This document shows positions 49,701 to 61,700 of a DNA stretch of 64,000 bases, piece after piece. The translations under genes and the position numbers were made by a program. Source of the DNA: Sipunculus nudus (taxonomy: Eukaryota; Annelida; Sipuncula; Golfingiida; Sipunculidae); contig CM049308.1 of the NCBI GenBank assembly GCA_026874595.1, positions 41,280,527-41,344,526 on the forward strand, given 5' to 3'. Numbering within the stretch: the stretch's first letter is position 1; each line of letters begins with the position of its first letter. The notes under the pieces were generated by a model. It saw only the letters and a program-made list of their open reading frames with translations, ran no database searches and was not told where the DNA came from.

Positions 49701-52700
49701 ATTGTCACAAACATGGCACAGACTTTCCCAAGCAAATTTACAAGCAAGTATAAAGGGTGTGTGTCACAAGATTGTCACAAACGTGGCATAGACTTCCCCA
49801 AGCAAATTTACAAGCAAGTATAAAGGGTGTGTGTCACAAGATTGTCACTGTCACAAGATTGTCACAAACATGGCATAGACTTTCCCAAGCAAATTTACCA
49901 GCAAGTATAAAGGGTGTGTGTCACAAGATTTTCACTGTCACAAGATTGTCACAAACGTGGCATAGACTTTCCTAAGCAATTTAACAAGCAATTATAAAGG
50001 GTGTGTGTCACAAGATTGTCACTGTCACAAGATTGTCACAAACATGGCATAGACTTTCCCAAGCAAATTTACCAGCAAGCATAAAGGGAGTGTGTCACAA
50101 GATTGTCACAAGATTGTCACAAACATGGCATAGAATTTCCCAATCAAATTCACAAGCAAGTATAGAGGGTGTGTGTCACAAGATTGTCACTGTCACAAGA
50201 TTGTCACAAACGTGGCATAGACTTTCCCAAGCAAATTTACAAGCAAGTATAAAGGGTGTGTGTCACAAGATTGTCACTGTCACAAGATTGTCACAAACAT
50301 GGCATAGACTTTCCCAAGCAAATTTACCAGGAAGCATAGTGGGAGTGTGTCACATGATTGTCACAAGATTGTCACAAACATGGCACAGACTTTCCCAAAC
50401 AGATTTACAAGCAAGTATAAAGGGTGTGTGTCACAAGATTGTCACAAGATTGTAACAAACATGGCACAGACATTCCTAAGCACATTTACAAGCAAGTATA
50501 AAGGGTGTGTGTCACAAGATTGTCACTGTCACAAGATTGTCACAAACATGGCATAGACTTTCCTAAGCAATTTTACAAGCAATTATAAAGGGTGTGTGTC
50601 ACAAGATTGTCACAAGATTGTCACAAACGTGGCATAGACTTTCCTAAGCAATTTTACAAGCAATTATAAAGGGTGTGTGTCACAAGATTGTCACTGTCAC
50701 AAGATTGTCACAAACATGGCATAGATTTTCCCAAGCAAATTTACCAGCAAGCATAAAGGGAGTGTGTCACAAGATTGTCACAAACATGGCATAGAATTTC
50801 CCAATCAAATTCACAAGCAAGTATAAAGGGTGTGTGTCACAAGATTTTCACTGTCACAAGATTGTCACAAACGTGGCATAGACTTCCCCAAGCAAATTTA
50901 CAAGCAAGTATAAAGGGTGTGTGTCACAAGATTGTCACTGTCACAAGATTGTCACAAACATGGCATAGACTTTCCCAAGCAAATTTACCAGCAAGCATAG
51001 TGGGAGTGTGTCACATGATTGTCACAAGATTGTCACAAACATGGCACAGACTTTCCCAAACAAATTTACAAGCAAGTATAAAGGGTGTGTGTCACAAGAT
51101 TGTCACTGTCACAAGATTGTCACAAACATTGCACAGACTTTCCTAAGCACATTTACAAGCATGTATAAAGGGTGTGTGTCACAAGATTGTCACTGTCACA
51201 AGATTGTCACAAACATGGCATAGACTTTCCTAAGCAATTTTACAAGCAATTATAAAGGGTGTGTGTCACAAGATTGTCACTGTCACAAGATTGTCACAAA
51301 CATGGCACAGACTTTCCCATGAAAATTTACAAGCAAGTATAAAGGGTGTGTGTCACAAGATTGTCACTGTCACAAGATTGTCACAAACATGGCATAGACT
51401 TTCCCAATCAAATATACAAGCAAGTATAAAGGGTGTGTGTCACAAGATTGTATCTGTCACAAGATTGTCACAAACATGGCATAGACTTTCCCAAGCAAAT
51501 TTACCAGCAAGCATAAAGGGAGTGTGTCACAAGATTGTCACAAAATTGTCACAAACATGGCATAGAATTTCCCAAGCAAATTTACAAGCAAGTATAAAGG
51601 GTGTGTGTCACAAGATTGTCACAAACGTGGCATAGACTTTCCCAAGCAAATTTACAAACAAGTATAAAGGGTGTGTGTCACAAGATTGTCACTGTCACAA
51701 GATTGTCACAAACATGGCATAGACTTTCCCAAGCAAATTTACCAGCAAGCATAAAGGGAGTGTGTCACAAGATTGTCACAAACATGGCATAGAATTTCCC
51801 AAGCAAATTTACAAGTAAGTATAAAGGGTGTGTGTCACAAGATTGTCACAAACGTGGCATGGACTTTTCCAAGCAAATTTACAAGCAAGTATAAAGGGTG
51901 TGTGTCACAAGATTGTCACTGTCACAAGATTGTCACAAACATGGCATAGACTTTCCCAAGCAAATTTACCAGCAAGCATAAAGGGTGTGTGTCACAAGAT
52001 TGTCACAAAATTGTCACAAACATGGCATATAATTTCCCAAGCAAATTTACAAGCAAGTATAAAGGGTGTGTGTCACAAGATTGTCACAAACGTGGCATAG
52101 ACTTTCCCAAGCAAATTTACAAGCAAGTATAAAGGGTGTGTGTCACAAGATTGTCACTGTCACAAGATTGTCACAAACATGGCATAGACTTTCCCAAGCA
52201 AATTTACCAGCAAGCATAAAGGGAGTGTGTCACAAGATTGTCACAAGCATGGCATAGAATTTCCCAATAAAATTCACAAGCAAGTATAAAGGGTGTGTGT
52301 CACAAGATTTTCACTGTCACAAGATTGTCACAAACGTGGCATAGACTTTCCTAAGCAATTTTACAATCAATTATAAAGGGTGTGTGTCACAAGATTGTCA
52401 CTGTCACAAGATTGTCACAAACATGGCACAGACTTTCCCAAACAAATTTACAAGCAAGTATAAAGGGTGTGTGTCACAAGATTGTCACAAGATTGTAACA
52501 AACATGGCACAGACATTCCTAAGCACATTTACAAGCAAGTATAAAGGGTGTGTGTCACAAGATTGTCACTGTCACAAGATTGTCACAAACATGGCATAGA
52601 CTTTCCTAAGCAATTTTACAAGCAATTATAAAGGGTGTGTGTCACAAGATTGTCACAAGATTGTCACAAACATGGCATAGACTTTCCCAAGCAAATTTAC

Positions 52701-55700
52701 AAGCAAGTATGAAGGGTGTGTGTCACAAGATTGTCACTGTCACAAGATTGTCACAAACATGGCATAGACTTTCCCAAGCAAATTTACCAGCAAGCATAAA
52801 GGGAGTGTGTCACAAGATTGTCACAAACATGGCATAGAATTTCCCAATCAAATTCACAAGCAAGTATAAAGGGTGTGTGTCACAAGATTTTCACTGTCAC
52901 AAGATTGTCACAAACGTGGCATAGACTTTCCCAAGCAAATTTACCAGCAAGGATAAAGGGAGTGTGTCACAAGATTGTCACAAAATTGTCACAAACATGG
53001 CATAGAATTTCCCAAGCAAATTTACAAGCAAGTATAAAGGGTGTGTGTCACAAGATTGTCACAAACGTGGCATAGACTTTCCCAAGCAAATTTACAAACA
53101 AGTATAAAGGGTGTGTGTCACAAGATTGTCACTGTCACAAGATTGTCACAAACATGGCATAGACTTTCCCAAGCAAATTTACCAGCAAGCATCAAGGGAG
53201 TGTGTCACAAGATTGTCACAAACATGGCATAGAATTTCCCAAGCAAATTTACAAGTAAGTATAAAGGGTGTGTGTCACAAGATTGTCACAAACGTGGCAT
53301 AGACTTTTCCAAGCAAATTTACAAGCAAGTATAAAGGGTGTGTGTCACAAGATTGTCACTGTCACAAGATTGTCACAAACATGGCATAGACTTTCCCAAG
53401 CAAATTTACCAGCAAGCATAAAGGGTGTGTGTCACAAGATTGTCACAAAATTGTCACAAACATGGCATAGAATTTCCCAAGCAAATTTGCAAGCAAGTAT
53501 AAAGGGTGTGTGTCACAAGATTGTCACAAACGTGGCATAGACTTTCCCAAGCAAATTTACAAGCAAGTATAAAGGGTGTGTGTCACAAGATTGTCACTGT
53601 CACAAGATTGTCACAAACATGGCATAGACTTTCCCAAGCAAATTTACCAGCAAGCATAAACGGAGTGTGTCACAAGATTGTCACAAAATTGTCACAAACA
53701 TGGCACAGACTTTCCCAAGCAAATTTACAAGCAAGTATAAAGGGTGTGTGTCACAAGATTGTCACTGTCACAAGATTGTCACAAACATGGCATAGACTTC
53801 CCCAAGCAAATTTACAAGCAAGTATAAAGGGTGTGTGTCACAAGATTGTCACAAACGTGGCATAGACTTCCCCAAGTAAATTTACAAGCAAGTATAAAGG
53901 ATGTGTGTCACAAGATTGTCACTGTCACAAGATTGTCACAAACATGGCATAGACTTTCCTAAGCAATTTTACAAGCAATTATAAAGGGTGTGTGTCACAA
54001 GATTGTCACTAGATTGTCACAAACATGGCACAGACTTTCCCAATAACATTTACAAGCAAGTATAAAGGGTGTGTGTCACAAGATTGTAACAAGATTGTAA
54101 CAAACATGGCACAGACATTCCTAAGCACATTTACAAGCAAGTATAAAGGGTGTGTGTCACAAGATTGTCACTGTCACAAGATTGTCACAAACATGGCATA
54201 GACTTTCCTAAGCAATTTTACAAGCAATTATAAAGGGTGTGTGTCACAAGATTGTCACAAGAATGTCACAAACATGGCACAGACTTTCCCAAGCAAATTT
54301 ACAAGCAAGTATGAAGGGTGTGTGTCACAAGATTGTCACTGTCACAAGATTGTCACAAACATGGCATAGATTTTCCCAAGCAAATTTACCAGCAAGCATA
54401 AAGGGAGTGTGTCACAAGATTGTCACAAACATGGCATAGAATTTCCCAATCAAATTCACAAGCAAGTATAAAGGGTGTGTGTCACAAGATTTTCACTGTC
54501 ACAAGATTGTCACAAACGTGGCATAGACTTCCCCAAGCAAATTTACAAGCAAGTATAAAGGGTGTGTGTCACAAGATTGTCACTGTCACAAGATTGCCAC
54601 AAACATGGCATAGACTTTCCCAAGCAAATTTACCAGCAAGCATAGTGGGAGTGTGTCACATGATTGTCACAAGATTGTCACAAAAATGGCACAGACTTTC
54701 CCAAACAAATTTACAAGCAAGTATATAGGGTGTGTGTCACAAGATTGTCACTGTCACAAGATTGTCACAAACATTGCACAGACTTTCCTAAGCACATTTA
54801 CAAGCATGTATAAAGGGTGTGTGTCACAAGATTGTCACTGTCACAAGATTGTCACAAACATGGCATAGACTTTCCTAAGCAATTTTACAAGCAATTATAA
54901 AGGGTGTGTGTCACAAGATTGTCACTGTCAAAAGATTGTCACAAACATGGCACAGACTTTCCCATGAAAATTTACAAGCAAGTATAAAGGGTGTGTGTCA
55001 CAAGATTGTCACTGTCACAAGATTGTCACAAACATGGCATAGACTTTCCCAATCAAATATACAAGCAAGTATAAAGGGTGTGTCACAAGATTGTCACTGT
55101 CACAAGATTGTCACAAACATGGCATAGACTTTCCCAAGCAAATTTACCAGCAAGCATAAAGGGAGTGTGTCACAAGATTGTAAAAAAATTGTCACAAACA
55201 TGGCATAGAATTTCCCAAGCAAATTTACAAGCAAGTATAAGGGTGTGTGTCACAAGATTGTCACAAACGTGGCATAGACTTTCCCAAGCAAATTTACAAA
55301 CAAGTATAAAGGGTGTGTGTCACAAGATTGTCACTGTCACAAGATTGTCACAAACATGGCATAGACTTTCCCAAGCAAATTTACCAGCAAGCATAAAGGG
55401 AGTGTGTCACAAGATTGTCACAAACATGGCATAGAATTTCCCAAGCAAATTTACAAGTAAGTATAAAGGGTGTGTGTCACAAGATTGTCACAAACGTGGC
55501 ATAGACTTTTCCAAGCAAATTAACAAGCAAGTATAAAGGGTGTGTGTCACAAGATTGTCACTGTCACAAGATTGTCACAAACATGGCATAGACTTTCCCA
55601 AGCAAATTTACCAGCAAGCATAAAGGGTGTGTCTCACAAGATTGTCACAAAATTGTCACAAACATGGCATAGAATTTCCCAAGCAAATTTACAAGCAAGT

Positions 55701-58223
55701 ATAAAGGGTGTGTGTCACAAGATTGTCACAAACGTGGCATAGACTTTTCCAAGCAAATTTACAAGCAAGTATAAAGGGTGTGTGTCACAAGATTGTCACT
55801 GTCACAAGATTGTCACAAACATGGCATAGACTTTCCCAAGCAAATTTACCAGCAAGCATAAAGGGTGTGTGTCACAAGATTGTCACAAAATTGTCACAAA
55901 CATGGCATAGAATTTCCCAAGCAAATTTACAAGCAAGTATAAAGGGTGTGTGTCACAAGATTGTCACAAAATTGTCACAAACATGGCATAGAATTTCCCA
56001 AGCAAATTTACAAGCAAGTAGAAAGGGAGTGTGTCACAAGATTGTCACAAACATGGCATAGAATTTCCCAATCAAATTCATAAGCAAGTATAAAGGGTGT
56101 GTGTCACAAGATTGTCACAAACGTGGCATAGACTTTTCCAAGCAAATTTACAAGCAAGTATAAAGGGTGTGTGTCACAAGATTGGCACTGTCACAAGATT
56201 GTCACAAACATGGCATAGACTTTCCCAAGCAAATTTACCAGCAAGCATAAAGGGTGTGTGTCACAAGATTGTCACAAAATTGTCACAAACATGGCATAGA
56301 ATTTCCCAAGCAAATTTACAAGCAAGTATAAAGGGTGTGTGTCACAAGATTGTCACAAACGTGGCATAGACTTTCCCAAGCAAATTTACAAGCAAGTATA
56401 AAGGGTGTGTGTCACAAGATTGTCACTGTCACAAGATTGTCACAAACATGGCATAGACTTTCCCAAGCAAATTTACCAGCAAGCATAAACGGAGTGTGTC
56501 ACAAGATTGTCACAAAATTGTCACAAACATGGCACAGACTTTCCCAAGCAAATTTACAAGCAAGTATAAAGGGTGTGTGTCACAAGATTGTCACAAACGT
56601 GGCATAGACTCCCCAAGCAAATTTACAAGCAAGTATAAAGGGTGTGTGTCACAAGATTGTCACTGTCACAAGATTGTCACAAACATGGCATAGACTTTCC
56701 CAAGCAAATTTACCAGCAAGCATAAAGGGAGTGTGTCACAAGATTGTCACAAACATGGCATAGAATTTCCCAATCAAATTCACAAGCAAGTATAAAGGGT
56801 GTGTGTCACAAGATTTTCACTGTCACAAGATTGTCACAAACGTGGCATAGACTTTCCTAAGCAATTTAACAAGCAATTATAAAGGGTGTGTGTCACAAGA
56901 TTGTCACTGTCACAAGATTGTCACAAACATGGCATAGACTTTCCCAAGCAAATTTACCAGCAAGCATAAAGGGAGTGTGTCACAAGATTGTCACAAGATT
57001 GTCACAAACATGGCATAGAATTTCCCAATCAAATTCACAAGCAAGTATAGAGGGTGTGTGTCACAAGATTGTCACTGTCACAAGATTGTCACAAACGTGG
57101 CATAGACTTTCCCAAGCAAATTTACAAGCAGGTATAAAGGGTGTGTGTCACAAGATTGTCACTGTCACAAGATTGTCACAAACATGGCATAGACTTTCCC
57201 AAGCAAATTTACCAGGAAGCATAGTGGGAGTGTGTCACATGATTGTCACAAGATTGTCACAAACATGGCACAGACTTTCCCAAACAAATTTACAAGCAAG
57301 TATAAAGGGTGTGTGTCACAAGATTGTCACAAGATTGTAACAAACATGGCACAGACATTCCTAAGCACATTTACAAGCAAGTATAAAGGGTGTGTGTCAC
57401 AAGATTGTCACTGTCACAAGATTGTCACAAACATGGCATAGACTTTCCTAAGCAATTTTACAAGCAATTATAAAGGGTGTGTGTCACAAGATTGTCACAA
57501 GATTGTCACAAACGTGGCATAGACTTTCCCAAGCAAATTTACAAGCAAGTATGAAGGGTGTGTGTCACAAGATTGTCACTGTCACAAGATTGTCACAAAC
57601 ATGGCATAGGACTTTCCCAAGCAAATTTACCAGCAAGCATAAAGGGAGTGTGTCACAAGATTGTCACAAACATGGCATAGAATTTCCCAATCAAATTCAC
57701 AAGCAAGTATAAAGGGTGTGTGTCACAAGATTTTCACTGTCACAAGATTGTCACAAACGTGGCATAGACTTTCCCAAGCAAATTTACCAGCAAGCATAAA
57801 GGGAGTGTGTCACAAGATTGTCACAAAATTGTCACAAACATGGCATAGAATTTCCCAAGCAAATTTACAAGCAAGTATAAAGGGTGTGTGTCACAAGATT
57901 GTCACAAACGTGGCATAGACTTTCCCAAGCAAATTTACTAACAAGTATAAAGGGTGTGTGTCACAAGATTGTCACTGTTACAAGATTGTCACAAACATGG
58001 CATAGACTTTCCCAAGCAAATTTACCAGCAAGCATAAAGGGAGTGTGTCACAAGATTGTCACAAACATGGCATAGAATTTCCCAAGCAAATTTACAAGTA
58101 AGTATAAAGGGTGTGTGTCACAAGATTGTCACAAACGTGGCATAGACTTTTCCAAGCAAATTTACAAGCAAGTATAAAGGGTGTGTGTCACAAGATTGTC
58201 ACTGTCACAAGATTGTCAACAAA

Positions 58224-58723
58224 NNNNNNNNNNNNNNNNNNNNNNNNNNNNNNNNNNNNNNNNNNNNNNNNNNNNNNNNNNNNNNNNNNNNNNNNNNNNN
58301 NNNNNNNNNNNNNNNNNNNNNNNNNNNNNNNNNNNNNNNNNNNNNNNNNNNNNNNNNNNNNNNNNNNNNNNNNNNNNNNNNNNNNNNNNNNNNNNNNNNN
58401 NNNNNNNNNNNNNNNNNNNNNNNNNNNNNNNNNNNNNNNNNNNNNNNNNNNNNNNNNNNNNNNNNNNNNNNNNNNNNNNNNNNNNNNNNNNNNNNNNNNN
58501 NNNNNNNNNNNNNNNNNNNNNNNNNNNNNNNNNNNNNNNNNNNNNNNNNNNNNNNNNNNNNNNNNNNNNNNNNNNNNNNNNNNNNNNNNNNNNNNNNNNN
58601 NNNNNNNNNNNNNNNNNNNNNNNNNNNNNNNNNNNNNNNNNNNNNNNNNNNNNNNNNNNNNNNNNNNNNNNNNNNNNNNNNNNNNNNNNNNNNNNNNNNN
58701 NNNNNNNNNNNNNNNNNNNNNNN
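58224..58723. other. assembly gap, exactly 500 N
   Basis: 500 consecutive N. A round number indicates a scaffolding placeholder of unknown true length, inside the satellite. Open frames spanning the N are meaningless. Confidence 1.
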
Positions 58724-61700
58724 AAATTTACAAGCAAGTATTAAGGGTGTGTGTCACAAGATTGTCACTGTCACAAGATTGTCACAAACATGGCATAGAC
58801 TTTCCCAAGCAAATTTACCAGCAAGCATAAAGGGTGTGTGTCACAAGATTGTCACAAAATTGTCACAAACATGGCATAGAATTTCCCAAGCAAATTTACA
58901 AGCAAGTATAAGGATGTGTGTCACAAGATTGTCACAAACGTGGCATAGACTTTCCCAAGCAAATTTACAAGCAAGTATAAAGGGTGTGTGTCACAAGATT
59001 GTCACTGTCACAAGATTGTCACAAACATGGCATAGACTTTCCCAAGCAAATTTACCAGCAAGCATAAACGGAGGTGTGTCACAAGATTGTCACAAAATTG
59101 TCACAAACATGGCACAGACTTTCCCAAGCAAATTTACAAGCAAGTATAAAGAGTGTGTGTCACAAGATTGTCACAAACGTGGCATAGACTTCCCCAAGCA
59201 AATTTACAAGCAAGTATAAAGGGTGTGTGTCACAAGATTGTCACTGTCACAAGATTGTCACAAACATGGCATAGACTTTCCCAAGCAAATTTACCAGCAA
59301 GCATAAAGGGAGTGTGTCACAAGATTGTCACAAAACATGGCATAGAATTTCCCAATCAAATTCACAAGCAAGTATAAAGGGTGTGTGTCACAAGATTTTC
59401 ACTGTCACAAGATTGTCACAAACGTGGCATAGACTTTCCTAAACAATTTACAAGCAATTATAAAGGGTGATGTGTGTCACAAGATTGTCACTGTCACAAG
59501 ATTGTCACAAAACATGGCATAGACTTTCCCAAGCAAATTTACCAGCAAGCATAAAGGGAGTGTGTCACAAGATTGTCACAAGATTGTCACAAACATGGCA
59601 TAGAATTTCCCAATCAAATTCACAAGCAAGTATAAAGGGTGTGTGTCACAAGATTGTCACTGTCACAAGATTGTCACAAACGTGGCATAGACTTTCCCAA
59701 GCAAATTTACAAGCAAGTATAAAGGGTAGTGTGTCACAAGATGTCACTGTCACAAGATTGTCACAAACATGGCATAGACTTTCCCAAGCAAATTTACCAG
59801 GAAGCATAGTGGGAGTGTGTCACATGATTGTCACAAGATTGTCACAAACATGGCACAGACTTTCCCAAACAAATTTACAAGCCAAGTATAAAGGGTGTGT
59901 GTCACAAGATTGTCACAAGATTGTAACAAACATGGCACAGACATTCCTAAGCACATTTACAAGCAAGTATAAAGGGTGTGTGTCACAAGATTGTCACTGT
60001 CACAAGATTGTCACAAACATGGCATAGACTTTCCTAAGCAATTTTACAAGCAATTATAAAGGGTGTGTGTCACAAGATTGTCACAAGATTGTCACAAACA
60101 TGGCATAGACTTTCCCAAGCAAATTTACAAGCAAGTATGAAGGGTGTGTGTCACAAGATTGTCACTGTCACAAGATTGTCACAAACATGGCATAGATTTT
60201 CCCAAGCAAATTTACCAGCAAGCATAAAGGGAGTGTGTCACAAGATTGTCACAAACATGGCATAGAATTTCCCAATCAAATTCACAAGCAAGTATAAAGG
60301 GGTGTGTGTCACAAGATTTTCACTGTCACAAGATTGTCACAAACGTGGCATAGACTTCCCCCAAGCAAATTTACAAGCAAGTATAAAGGGGTGTGTGTCA
60401 CAAGATTGTCACTGTCACAAGATTGTCACAAACATGGCATAGACTTTCCCAAGCAAATTTACCAGCAAGCATAGTGGGAGTGTGTCACATGATTGTCACA
60501 AAATTGTCACAAAAATGGCACAGACTTTCCCAAACAAATTTACAAGCAAGTATAAAGGGTGTGTGTCACAAGATTGTCACTGTCACAAGATTGTCACAAA
60601 CATTGCACAGACTTTCCTAAGCACATTTACAAGCATGTATAAAGGGTGTGTGTCACATGATTGTCACTGTCACAAGATTGTCACAAACATGGCATAGACT
60701 TTCCTAAGCAATTTTACAAGCAATTATAAAGGGTGTGTGTCACAAGATTGTCACTGTCAAAAGATTGTCACAAACATGGCACAGACTTTCCCATGAAAAT
60801 TTACAAGCAAGTATAAAGGGGTGTGTGGTCACAAGATTGTCACTGTCACAAGATTGTCACAAACATGGCATAGACTTTCCCAATCAAATATACAAGCAAG
60901 TATAAAGGGGTGTGTCACAAGATTGTCACTGTCACAAGATTGTCACAAACATGGCATAGACTTTCTCAAGCAAATTTACCAGCAAGCATAAAGGGAGTGT
61001 GTCACAAGATTGTCAAAAAATTGTCACAAACATGGCATAGAATTTCCCAAGCAAATTTACAAGCAAGTATAAAGGGTGTGTGTCACAAGATTGTCACAAA
61101 CGTGGCATAGACTTTCCCAAGCAAATTTACAAACAAGTATAAAGGGTGTGTGTCACAAGATTGCCACTGTCACAAGATTGTCACAAACATGGCATAGACT
61201 TTCCCAAGCAAATTTACAGCAAGCATAAAGGGAGTGTGTCACAAGATTGTCACAAACATGGCATAGAATTTCCCAAGCAAATTTACAAGTAAGTATAAAG
61301 GGTGTGTGTCACAAGATTGTCACAAACGTGGCATAGACTTTTCCAAGCAAATTAACAAGCAAGTATAAAGGGTGTGTGTCACAAGATTGTCACTGTCACA
61401 AGATTGTCACAAACATGGCATAGACTTTCCCAAGCAAATTTACCAGCAAGCATAAAGGGTGTGTGTCACAAGATTGTCACAAAATTGTCACAAACATGGC
61501 ATAGAATTTCCCAAGCAAATTTACAAGCAAGTATAAAGGGTGTGTGTCACAAGATTGTCACAAACGTGGCATAGACTTCCCCAAGCAAATTTACAAGCAA
61601 GTATAAAGGGTGTGTGTCACAAGATTGTCACTGTCACAAGATTGTCACAAACATGGCATAGACTTTCCCAAGCAAATTTACCAGCAAGCATAAAGGGAGT

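Noticed and set aside
58111-59219. Long open frames spanning the gap (up to 344 codons)
   Set aside because: They only exist because N codons are not stops.
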